Position numbers and translations under genes: made by a program
DNA from: VAZQ01 sp963821505
Lineage (GTDB): Bacteria; Pseudomonadota; Alphaproteobacteria; Rhizobiales; Xanthobacteraceae
Direction of reading: 5' to 3'
Length of the DNA stretch: 64,000 nt
Assembly: GCA_963821505.1 (NCBI GenBank)
Contig: CAWGEH010000006.1
Location: 1-64,000, forward strand
Notes under the pieces: generated by a model
The model's input: only the letters and a program-made list of their open reading frames with translations
The model's database searches: none
What the model was told of the DNA's origin: nothing
Part shown: one piece after another, positions 24,605 to 34,827 of the stretch
How positions within the stretch are numbered: the stretch's first letter is position 1
Layout of the letters: every line of letters begins with the position of its first letter

Positions 24605-25711
24605 GTGCTGAGCGTGCGATCGCTGTTCACCGAATACGCCAACGAGCGCGGCGGCGCGGTCAAGGCCGCGCAGGACGTCTCGTTCGAGGTGCCCGAGGGC
24701 AAGCTGTTCACGCTGCTCGGGCCTTCGGGCTGCGGCAAGACCACGACCTTGCGCTCGATCGCCGGGCTGGAGCGGCCGACCGCGGGCGAGATCGAGGTCG
24801 GCGGGCGCCTGGTCTATTCCGGCGCCAAGGGCATTTTCGTCGCGCCCAACAAACGCAATTTCGGCATGGTGTTCCAGTCTTACGCCATCTGGCCGCACAT
24901 GAACGTGTTCCAGAACGTGGCGTTCCCGCTCGAGGTGCGCCGGCTCGGCCGGAAAGTCATCCGCGACAAGGTCACGCGCGTGCTCCAGGCGGTCGCGCTC
25001 GACGAGCTGGTGGATCGCGACGCCACCAAGCTTTCGGGCGGCCAGCAGCAGCGGCTTGCGCTCGCGCGCGCGCTGGTGATGGAGCCGCAGCTCCTCTTGC
25101 TCGATGAGCCGCTCTCCAATCTCGACGCCAAGCTGCGCGACCGCATGCGCACCGAGCTCAAGCGGCTGCAGCGCGATCTCAATCTCACCACCGTCTACGT
25201 CACGCACGACCAGAGCGAAGCGCTCGCGCTCTCCCACGAGATCGCGGTGATGAACGAAGGCCGCGTGGTTCAGGTCGGAACGCCGCGCCAGATCTACGAG
25301 CAGCCCACCGACAAGTTCGTCGCCGATTTCGTCGGCACCACCAATTTCATCGGCGGCACCGTGATCGCGCTCGCCGATGGCCGCTGCACCGTGAGCTCGG
25401 CCATGGGCGAGCTCAAGGCGCATGCCGGCGAGGGCGTGGCCAGGAACACGGCCGTCATCGTGTCGGTGCGGCCGGAGGACGTGGAATTGTCGGAAGGCCC
25501 GCCCGCGGCCGCCGACGGCGACAATGTCTGCAGGGGCACGGTCGACGCCAAGGATTTTCTCGGCGACTATCTGGATTTTCACGTCAAGGTCGGCGATGTT
25601 GTGCTCATGGCAAAGGCGCATCCCTCGCTGCGCACGCCGACCGGCGATTCGATCTATCTGCGCATCAAGGCGGACAAATGCGTGGCCATTCCAGGGGCCG
25701 GTAATCGGTAA
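24605..25711 (+). CDS. ABC transporter ATPase, iron/CUT type
   Basis: About 368 residues. Walker A GPSGCGKTTTLRSIAGLERP, Q-loop FQSYAIWPHMNVFQNVAFPL, ABC signature LSGGQQQRLALARAL, Walker B LLLLDEPLSNLDAKLRDRM, H-loop TVYVTHDQSEALALS, then a C-terminal TOBE-type regulatory domain. I chose GTG 24605 because GGGAGG lies six bases upstream, and the alternative GTG 24575 has no site. It powers the permease at 22705. The stop is followed after one base by a palindromic repeat. Confidence 0.88.
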   Translation: MLSVRSLFTEYANERGGAVKAAQDVSFEVPEGKLFTLLGPSGCGKTTTLRSIAGLERPTAGEIEVGGRLVYSGAKGIFVAPNKRNFGMVFQSYAIWPHMNVFQNVAFPLEVRRLGRKVIRDKVTRVLQAVALDELVDRDATKLSGGQQQRLALARALVMEPQLLLLDEPLSNLDAKLRDRMRTELKRLQRDLNLTTVYVTHDQSEALALSHEIAVMNEGRVVQVGTPRQIYEQPTDKFVADFVGTTNFIGGTVIALADGRCTVSSAMGELKAHAGEGVARNTAVIVSVRPEDVELSEGPPAAADGDNVCRGTVDAKDFLGDYLDFHVKVGDVVLMAKAHPSLRTPTGDSIYLRIKADKCVAIPGAGNR

Positions 25712-25712
25712 T

Positions 25713-25822
25713 CGTGTCCCGGCCGAGCGCAGCGAGAGCCGGGACCGCCCCGGACCGTAGCGGTCCCGGGTCTGCAGCGCACCACTTCGCTGCGCTTGGT
25801 GCTGCGCTGCGCCCGGGACACG
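25713..25822. repeat. Palindromic repeat (CGTGTCCCGG family)
   Basis: It starts CGTGTCCCGGCCGAGCGCAG and ends GCGCCCGGGACACG. An internal CCGGACCGTAGCGGTCC hairpin is present. It lies between the ATPase and bicupin genes. Confidence 0.75.
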
Positions 25823-25900
25823 CACCGCTGCCGGTCGGTAGCGCATGTCGCTGCAAGCTGCTATCTCTCCCTCCGATCCTGATCAGACCGGAGTTGCGGC

Positions 25901-27028
25901 ATGGCCAAGGACGCCATCGTTTCGGAAGAGCTGGCGAAGAAATTCTCGACCGAGAAGGACACGCCGTACCTGCGCTGGGTGCGCGCCGAGGGCCTCGACG
26001 TCATCAGCGCGCATTACGTGCGCAATCTGCGCACCGTCGAGCTCAAGCCCTGGGCGCGCCGCGGCGGTTCCGGCGTCTACATCAATCATGAGGCCTCGCG
26101 CACCTCCAACGACTGCTATGTCTGCGAGATCCCGCCCGGCAAGACGCTGGCGCCGCAGCGGCAGTTGTTCGAGGAAATGATCCTGGTGCTCGACGGCCGC
26201 GGCTCAACCACGGTGTGGAACGACCAGGGCCGGCGCATCACCTTCGAGTGGAAGGCCGGCGCCATGTTCGCCATTCCGCTCAACTGCTGGCATCAGCACT
26301 TCAACGGCTCGGGCCAGGCGCCCGCGCGCTACGTCGCCGTCACCAATGCGCCGCCGGTGATCAACCTCTACGAGGACGTGGAGTTCGTCTTCAATACCGC
26401 CCACGACTTCAAGAACCGCTTCAACGGCGAGCCCGATTATTTCAGCGCCAAGGGCGAGCAGAAAGGTCTCCTCCTCGTCACCAATTTCGTGGCCGACGCG
26501 GTCAACCTGCCGCTGATCAGCGCCAAGGAGCGCGGCGCCGGCGGCGGCCATATCCGCTTCAACATGGCCAAGGGCTCGATGAACAGCCACATCTCCCAGT
26601 TCCCGATCGGCACCTACAAGAAGGGCCACGCCCATGGCCCCGGCGCGCACGTGATCATCCTCTCCGGCCAGGGCTATTCGCTGATGTGGCCCGAGGGCGA
26701 CGAGCCGCGGCGCTACGACTGGGAGGTCGGCACGCTGATCGTGCCGCCCAACATGTGGTTCCACCAGCATTTCAACAGCGGGACCACGCCCGCGCGCTAT
26801 CTCGCCTTCAAGCACGAGGTCGTTTCGATCCGCAACGCGCAAGGGGTGCCCAAGGCCTGGATCAGCCGGCGCGTCGGCGGCGACCAGATCGACTATGCCG
26901 ACGAGATCCCGGTGGTGCGCAAGATGTTCGCCGAGGAACTGGCCAGGAACGGGCTCGCCCCGCGCATGGACCAGGCCTACGCGCAGGAGCTGGCCGACCT
27001 GCCGCCGCCGGTGGCGAAGACGGCGTAG
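25901..27028 (+). CDS. Bicupin protein, HQHF subfamily
   Basis: The 375-residue protein has two cupin domains, like gentisate dioxygenase-type bicupins. The first (residues about 65-150) has lost the usual histidine pair in motif 1 (PGKTLAPQRQLFEEMILVLD) but keeps LNCWHQHFNG. The second (about 225-310) keeps KKGHAHGPGAHVIILSGQG and NMWFHQHFNSG and is the likely metal site. The HQHF signature ties it to the cupins at 12061 and 12701. It lies downstream of the ABC genes and could be co-transcribed through the repeat. A ring-cleaving or other metal-dependent role is possible but not shown. Confidence 0.82.
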   Translation: MAKDAIVSEELAKKFSTEKDTPYLRWVRAEGLDVISAHYVRNLRTVELKPWARRGGSGVYINHEASRTSNDCYVCEIPPGKTLAPQRQLFEEMILVLDGRGSTTVWNDQGRRITFEWKAGAMFAIPLNCWHQHFNGSGQAPARYVAVTNAPPVINLYEDVEFVFNTAHDFKNRFNGEPDYFSAKGEQKGLLLVTNFVADAVNLPLISAKERGAGGGHIRFNMAKGSMNSHISQFPIGTYKKGHAHGPGAHVIILSGQGYSLMWPEGDEPRRYDWEVGTLIVPPNMWFHQHFNSGTTPARYLAFKHEVVSIRNAQGVPKAWISRRVGGDQIDYADEIPVVRKMFAEELARNGLAPRMDQAYAQELADLPPPVAKTA

Positions 27029-27191
27029 GGCGGTCGACTGCTACGCCGGTCATGCCCGCGATAGCGCGGGACTCGTGATTCCGCGCGGATAAGCGAAGGT
27101 CGACGCCGCGCGCCCGCGGCAGCCTCTCCCGCAAAGGGAAAGGGTTGCCGACTCGTGGCTGCGTGAGCAATTTGAGAACGAGGAAGGGCGC

Positions 27192-30100
27192 CTACGGCCG
27201 CAGCGCCCGCACCGCGGAGCGCAGCAGATAGCCGGGCTCGTGGTGGACGCGGGTTCCCCACAGCCGCCGGTGCAGCTTGTCGAGCAGGAGATAGATCACC
27301 GGCGTCGTATAGAGCGTGAGGGTCTGCGACACGATGAGCCCGCCCACGATGGTGATGCCGAGCGGCCGGCGCAGTTCCGATCCCGGCCCGGTCGCGATCA
27401 CCAGCGGCACGGCGCCGAGCAGCGCCGCCATGGTCGTCATCATGATCGGCCGGAAGCGCTCGAGGCAGGCCTCGAAGATCGCCCGCTCGGGCGCGAGACC
27501 GCGCTTGCGCTCGCCCTCGAGCGCGAAGTCGACCATCATGATTCCGTTCTTCTTGACGATGCCGATCAACAGGATGATCCCGATGAAGGCGATCAGCGAA
27601 AGCTCGGTGTTGAAGAGTTGCAGCGCCAAGAGCGCGCCGAGGCCCGCCGACGGCAGGGTGGAAATGATCGTCAGCGGATGTGCCAGGCTCTCGTACAAGA
27701 CGCCGAGCACGATATAGACGGCGATCAGGGCGGCCACGATCAGCAGCGGCTGCGCGCCGATCGACTGGCGATAGGCGCGCGCGTCGCCGGCATATTCGGC
27801 GTGCAGCGTTTCGGGAATGTGCAGCTCGGCCACCGCCTGATCGACGCGCCGCGTGGCGTCCGCGATGGTCGTGGCCTCATCGAGACCGAAGCTGATAGTG
27901 ATCGCGGGAAACTGCCCCTGATGATTGACCACCAGGGGGGAAAGCCCGCGTTCGATCTTGGTCACCGCCGCGAGCGGAACCTGCGTGTTGTTGGCGCCGC
28001 TCACATAGATGCGGGTGAGGTCGGTCGGATCGCGCTGATATCGCGGATCGATCTCGAGAATGACGCGGTACTGGTTGCGATGGGTATAGAGCGTGGAGAC
28101 CTGACGCTGGGAATAGGCGTTGTTGAGCGCGTTGGCGATGTCCTGCACGCGCACGCCGAGCCGCGAGGCCGCGACCCGGTCGATCGCCACCTTCAACTGC
28201 AGTCCGCCCTGCTCGCGGTCGGTCGAGACGTCGACCAATCCCGGCAGGGTCTGGATTTTCGCCAGGATGCGCGGGGCCCACAGCAGCAACTCCTGGTAGT
28301 CGCTATCCCAGATCGTGAACTGGTAGGTGGAGTCGCTTTGGCGGCCGCCGGTCCGCACGTCCTGCATGGGAAAGAAGAACATGCGCAGTCCCGGGATGTC
28401 GGCGGTCTTCAGCCGCAAGCGGGTGACCACCGCCTGGGTGGTGATGCCGCCGCGCTCCGCCAGGGGCTTGAGGCTGATGAACAGGGTGCCGCGGTTCACC
28501 GAGGCGCTGAAACCCGAGGTTCCGATCGAGGAGCCGACGCCGGCGACCGCGGGATCGGCGCGCACGATGGCCTCCGCCTTCTGCTGCAGATCGTACATCG
28601 CCTGGAACGAAACCTCGGTCGAGGCCAGGACGCCGCCCCAGATCAGGCCGGTATCGTCCTGCGGGAAAAAGCCTTTGGGGGTCCGGACATAGAGCATGAC
28701 CGTGATCGCCATGGTCGCGGCCATGACCAGCAGCGTGAGCGCGCGGTGGTTGAGCACCGCGCCCAGGCTGTGCGCATAGGAACGCACCATCCAGCCGCAA
28801 CACGCGCTCGACCAGGCGGTCGAACCAGGTGGCGTCGGGGCTCGGCGGCTTGCGCACGAAATGCGCGCAGATCATCGGCGTCACCGTCAGCGACACCACC
28901 GTCGAAATCGCGATCGCGAAGGCGAGCGTCACCGAGAATTCGCGGAACACCCGGCCGACCAGCCCGGTCATGAACAGCAGCGGGATGAAGGCGGCGATCA
29001 GCGATATGCTGATCGAGAGCACCGTGAAGCCGATCTGCCGCGCGCCCTCGATCGCCGCGCGGAGCGGCGACATGCCTTTTTCCAGGTTGCGGAAGCAGTT
29101 CTCGATCATGACGATGGCATCGTCGACCACGAAGCCGACCGAGACCGCGAGCGCCATCAGCGACAGATTGTCGATGGAAAAGCCCGCGACCCACATCATC
29201 GCGCAGGTGCCGGCGAGCGACAGCGGCACGGTCACGCCGGCGGCGATCGTGGCCGCGGCGCGCCGCAGGAACACGAACACCACGATCATCACCAGAATGA
29301 TGGTCGCAAGCAGCGTGAGCTGCATGTCCTGCACGCTGGCGCGAATGGTCCGGGTGCGGTCCGACAGCACCGAGATGTCGATGCCCGGGGAGATCCAGCG
29401 CTTGATCTCGGGCAGCATCTCGTAGATGCGGTCGACGGTCTCGATCACGTTGGAATTGGACTGCTTGCTGATCACCAGCAGCACCGAGGGCTGGCCGTTG
29501 AACCAGCCGGCGGAGCGGCTGTTGCGCACGCCGGCCTCGATCGAGGCGACGGCGGAAAGCCGCACCACCGTACCGTTGGCGCTGCGCACGATGATGGGGT
29601 CGTAGTCCGGCGCGGTGCGAAGCTGATCGTTGGTCCCGATGGTGATCGCCCGCTCGTTGCCGTCGAACACCCCGACCGGTCCGACCGCGTTGGTGTTGGC
29701 GATGGCCGTGCGCACGTCCTCCATGGTCAGTCCCATCGAGGCGAGCGCGATCGGGTTGACGCGAACGCGGACCGCCGGCTGCTCGGCGCCGTTGACGCTG
29801 ACCTCCGCGACCCCGTCGACCTGCGACAGACGCTGGGCGATCACGGTGTCGGCGGCATCGTAGAGCGCGCTCGGCGGAACGGTGTTCGAGGTCAGCGCCA
29901 GGATCATGATCGGCGTGGCCGCCGGATTGGACTTGCGGAACGTCGGTCGCGACTGCAGGTCGCCCGGCAGGTCGGTGAGCGCGGCATTGATCGCAGCCTG
30001 CACGTCGCGGGCGGCGCCGTCGATGTTGCGGGCAAGGTCGAACTGGACGGTGATGCGGGTCGTGCCGAGCGAGCTGCGCGACGTCAGTTCGGTGACGCCG

Positions 30101-30333
30101 GGAATTTCGCCGAGCCGGCGCTCGAGCGGCGCCGCGACCGTCGCCGCCATGGTTTCAGGATCGGCGCCCGGCCGGGTGGCGTTGACGTTGATGGTCGGGA
30201 AATCGACCGTCGGCATGCTGGCGACCGGCAGGAAGTGGTAGGCCACCGCGCCCACCAGAAACAGGCCGATGGCGAGCAGCGTGGTGCCGACCGGCCGGCG
30301 GATGAAGGGCTCGGAGAAGCTCGCGAAGCTCAT
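27192..30333 (-). pseudogene. RND efflux pump subunit, MdtC-like, one frameshift
   Basis: Together the two frames span about 1047 codons, the normal RND length. The N-terminal frame (from ATG 30333, MSFASFSEPFIRRPVGTTLL) covers the first half, including DDAIVMIENCFRN. The rest continues from near 28790 in another frame (MVRSYAHSLGAVLNHRALTL), through KKNGIMMVDFAL to the end at 27192. Removing one G near 28797 restores VLRWMV. The region length (3142 = 3n+1) agrees with one inserted base. The start overlaps the stop of the upstream RND gene as ATGA. It may be a recent mutation or a sequence error. Confidence 0.8.
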
Positions 30334-33300
30334 GGCCTCACTCCGCCGCCCGCTGCGACGGCGCGGACGGCTCCGGCAGGTCGAGCTCCGTCTGCAGCGG
30401 CGCCGGCGGGCTCAAATCGCGCCTTCAGACGTTCCATGGCGAGATAGATGACCGGCGTGGTGTAGAGCGTCAGCAGCTGGCTGAGCAGCAGGCCGCCGAT
30501 GATGGTGATGCCGAGCGGATTGCGCAGCTCCGAGCCGGTGCCGCTGTTCGAATGCGAGCGGGATGGCGCCGAACAGCGCCGCGAGCGTCGTCATCATGAT
30601 CGGACGGAAGCGCAGCAGCGAGGCCTGCACGATCGCCTCGCGCGGCGAGAGGCCCTCCTTGCGCTCGGCTTCGAGCGCAAAGTCGATCATCATGATGGCG
30701 TTCTTCTTCACGATGCCCATCAGCAGCACGATGCCGATCAGCGCGATCACCGAGAGGTCCTGCTTGTAGAGCATCAGCGCCAGCAGCGCGCCGACGCCGG
30801 CCGACGGCAGCGTGGACAGAATCGTGAGCGGATGGATGAAGCTTTCGTAGAGCACGCCGAGCACGATGTAGATCGTGATCGCCGCCGCGAGGATCAGCCA
30901 GGGCTCGCCGGCGAGCGATTTGGCGAATTCGGCGGCGTCGCCGGAATAGCTGCCGATCACCGATGTCGGCATGCCGATCGCGCGCTCGGCCTCCGAGATC
31001 GCCGCGACGGCGTCGCTGAGCGCGGCATCGGGAGCCAGATTGAAGCTGATGCGTGACCGCCGGGAACTGCTCCTGGTGGGCGATGACCAACGGGGCGGTG
31101 CCGTACTCGAAGCGCGCGATGGCGCTCAGCGGCACCATCGAGCTCCCCGATACCGTCGGGAATGACGGCGGGCGCAGCTCGAGGTCAACGAGCTGGATTG
31201 CGCCACCGCCTGAACGCCGGAGGCGGGAACGTAGATCTTCGACAGCGCGTTGGGGTCGTTCTGGTATTCCGGCATCGCCTCCAGGATCACCCGATATTGG
31301 TTGGACTGCCCGTAGATGGTCGAGATCTGCCGCTGGCCGAAGGCATCGCTGAGCGTATCGATGATCGTCTGCATCGAGACGCCGAGCCGACCGGCCGTCT
31401 CGCGATCGACCTGGACGTTCATGCGGAAGCCGTTGTCCTGCGCTTCCGAGGCGACGTCGTGCAAACATCGGCGACGACTCGCAGCTTCTGCACAAGCCGC
31501 GACGCCCAGTCGCCGACCTCGTTCGCGTCCGTCCCGGTGAGCGTGTACTGATACTGCGCGCGGCTCAGGCGCGTCGAGATCTGGATGTCCTGCACCGGCT
31601 GGAAGTACACGACCACGCCCGGAACGGCGGCGACCGCCCGTTGCAGTCGCTCGATGACGGCCGTCACCGGCGTGTTGCGCTCGTCGCGCGAGCGCAGCGT
31701 GATGGCGAGCCGGGCGGCATTCGGCGTGGCGTTGATCGGCGTCACGCCGATCACCGAGACGACCCCGGTCACGTCGGGGTCCTTGCGGATCGCGCTCTCG
31801 ACCACGGTCTGCAGCCGCTTCATCTCGGTGAACGAAACCTCCTGTCCGCCTTCCATGACGGCGAAAATGAGGCCGGTGTCCTGCAGCGGCAGAAATCCCT
31901 TCGGAATGATGACGTAGAGCCACACGGTGGCGACCAGGGTGGACGGCGGTCACCAGCAGCGTGAGGGTTCTCGTGGCGCAGCACCCATTCGAGGCTTCGC
32001 CGGTAGAGCTCCACCGACCAGTCGACCGCGCGGTGGAATATTCCGGTGACGCCGCCGCCCGCCGGCCCCGCCCGCTGATGCCGCAGCAGGCGGCTGCACA
32101 TCATCGGCGTCAGGGTGAGCGAGACCACCGCCGACGTCACCACCGCGATGGTGAGCGTGAGCGCGAACTCGCGGAACATGCGGCCGACCAGCCCGGTCAT
32201 GAACAGAAGCGGGATGAAAACCGCGATCAGCGAGACCGTGAGCGAGATCACGGTGAAGCCGATTTCGCTGGCGCCGCGCAGCGCCGCCTCGAACGGGTCC
32301 TCGCCGTCCTCCATGTGGCGAACGATGTTCTCGATCATGACGATGGCATCGTCGACGACGAAGCCGGTCCCGATCGTCAGCGCCATCAGCGACAGGTTGT
32401 CGAGCGAAAATCCGCAGAACCACATGATCCCGAAGGTCGCGATCAGGGAGAGCGGCAAGCGCGACGCCGGCGATGATGGTGGCGCGGATGGTGCGCAGGA
32501 AGATGAGCACGACGGTGATGACGAGCGCCACGCTCAGGATCAGCGTGAATTGCACGTCACGGACCGACGCGCGGATGCTGGCGGTGGCGTCATGCACCAC
32601 GGTGAGCGTGGCGCCGACCGGCATCGAGCGCTGCAGCTTCGGCAGCTCGTTCTTGATGCGCTGCACGGTCTCGATCACGTTGGCGCCGGGCTGGCGCTGG
32701 ATGTCGACGACGATGGCCGGCTTGCCCTGATAGAAGCCGCCGACCTTGTTGTTCTCGATGTCGTCGATCACGTCGGCCACGTCCCGCAGCAGGACGGGGG
32801 CGCCGTTGCGGTAGGTCACGATGACGTTGCGATAGGCGGCGGCGGCGGCGATCTGATCGTTGGCGGCAATCGTGTAGGACTGGTGCGCGCCGTCGAGCGA
32901 GCCTTTCGGACCGGCGACGTTGGCCGCGACGATGACGTTGCGCAGGTCCTCGAGCGCAATGCCGTAATTGGCGAGCCGCGAGAGGTCGGCCTGGATGCGG
33001 ACCGCCGGCCGGATATTGCCTTGTACGGTCACGCGCCCGACGCCGGAGAGCTCGCTCAGCCGTTGAGCGATCAAGGTATCGGCGATGTCGCTCAGCGAAC
33101 GCATCGAGATGGTATTCGAGGTGATCGCCAGCGTCACCATCGGCGCGTCCGCGGGGTTCACCTTGGAATAGACCGGCGGATAGGGCAGGTTTTTCGGCAG
33201 CACCGATCCGGAGGCGTTGATCGCGGCCTGCACGTCTTGCGCCCCGGCGTCGATGTCGCGGTTGAGATCGAACTGCAGGGTGATCTGGCTGATCCCGAAC

Positions 33301-33554
33301 GAGCTCGACGACGTCATCAGCTGGAGCGAGGGAATCTGCCCGAAATTGCGCTCGAGCGGCGCCGTCACCAGCGATGCCATCACATCGGGACTGGCGCCCG
33401 GAAGCTGGGTCGTGACCTGGATGGTGGGGAAGTCGACCTGCGGCAGCGAGGAGACCGGCAGCCACAGATAACCGAGCACGCCGCCCAGCATCACGGCCAC
33501 CCCGAGCAGCGAGGTCGCGATCGGGCGATGGATGAAGGGCGAGGACACGCTCAT
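30330..33554 (-). pseudogene. RND efflux pump subunit, MdtB-like, about seven indels
   Basis: Pieces in three frames make a full inner-membrane RND protein: start MSVSSPFIHRPIATSLLGVA, middle DDAIVMIENIVRHMEDGEDP, later IIPKGFLPLQDTGLIFAVME, then MPTSVIGSYSGDAAEFAKSL and KKNAIMMIDFALEAERKEGL, and end LTLYTTPVIYLAMERLKARF. I place single-base changes near 32459, 31968, 31946, 31465, 31197, 31058 and 30552. By my reading five are insertions and two deletions, giving a net change of three, which agrees with a total length divisible by three. Start and stop keep ATGA overlaps with both neighbours. As given, no full protein can be made. Confidence 0.8.
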
Positions 33555-34827
33555 GGATTTTTGGCTGTCGGCCCGCTCGCTCGTGAACTGCGCTTCGCCT
33601 TTTCGCCTCCGCGCGTGCCGCGGGTCCCATCCGGACGCGGCCGCTCACCGGGCGGCGTGATCTGCCCGGCGTCCTCGGCGCTCGAGACCGTCACCTGCGT
33701 GCCCTCGGTCAGGCGCGCAAAGCCGGTGGTGACCACCCGTTCGCCCGCCTGCAGCCCGCTGGCGACCACGGCCCGCACGTCGTCCTGCTGCGTCAGGCTC
33801 ACCGCCGCACGGTGACGGTGTTGTCGTCCTTGAGCACGTAGACGAAGGCGCCGTTGGGCCCGCGCTGGACGGCGGCGGTCGGCACCACCACCACGTTGCG
33901 CAGCGTGTCGATCAGCACCCGCACATTGACGAACTGGCCGGGCCAGAGCTGCAGGTTGGCATTGGGAAATTCCGCCTTGAGCTTCACCGTGCCGGTGGTC
34001 TGATCGACCTGATTGTCGATCACCATCACCTTGCCCTTGTCGAGCGCGCTCTTGCCGTCCGGCGTCAAGGCGTCGACCGGAAGCGGATCCTTCGGCCATT
34101 CCCTTGGTCAGATCCGGGAGGTTCTGCTGCGGCAGGCTGAAAAAGACCGAGATCGGCCGCAGCTGCGTGAGGATGACGATGCCGGTCGGGTCGGCCGCCT
34201 TGACGATGTTGCCTTGATCGACCTGGCGGATGCCGGTGCGGCCGGCGATCGGCGCGACGACATCGGTGTAGGACAGGATGGCGCGCGCGTTGTCGATCAT
34301 CGCCTGGTCGAGCTTGATCTGCGCCTCGAGCTGGCTGACCAGCGCCTTCTGGGTGTCGAGCTGCTGCTTGTTGACGGCGTTCGTCGCCGCAAGCCGGGTG
34401 TAGCGCTCGAGGTCGAGCCTGGCATTGGCGAGCTGAGCCTCGTCCTGCGCCTTCTTTGCGACCGTCTGGTCGTATGCCGCCTGGTAGGTGACCGGATCGA
34501 TCTTGGCCAGCACGTAATCCTTGGGGACGTCCTGCCCTTCGGTGAAGGATATGGCGATGAGCTTGCCGTCGATCTGCGGACGCACCGTCACGGTGTTGAG
34601 CGCTTTCGCGGTGCCGACGCCGTCGAGATAGACCGGCACGTCGGCGCTGTTCGCGGCGGTGGCGAGCACGGGGACCGCGATCGGTCGTGGCGGACGCGCC
34701 CCGGCGGCCGCCCTTGGAGGCCGCCGCCTGCGTCTGCTGCCACTGCGGCATGTAGTAGACGGCAACGACGCTCGCGATGACGAGGCCCGCAATCAGAAAA
34801 ACGGTGATTCGTCGCTTGACGCGTCAT
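33551..34827 (-). pseudogene. RND membrane-fusion protein, MdtA-like, about four indels
   Basis: A periplasmic adaptor spanning the frames: an N-terminal anchor ITVFLIAGLVIASVVAVYYM, then IAVPVLATAANSADVPVYLD and GVGTAKALNTVTVRPQIDGK, a coiled-coil hairpin (LANARLDLERYTRLAATNAV), and beta-barrel parts MVIDNQVDQTTGTVKLKAEF and VASGLQAGERVVTTGFARL. Frame changes lie near 34823, about 34700, 34087 and 33808. The ATG at 34827 overlaps the tolC-like stop, and the stop overlaps the next gene's ATG at 33554. It would link the RND pair to the outer-membrane channel at 34824. As given it is disrupted. Confidence 0.78.
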
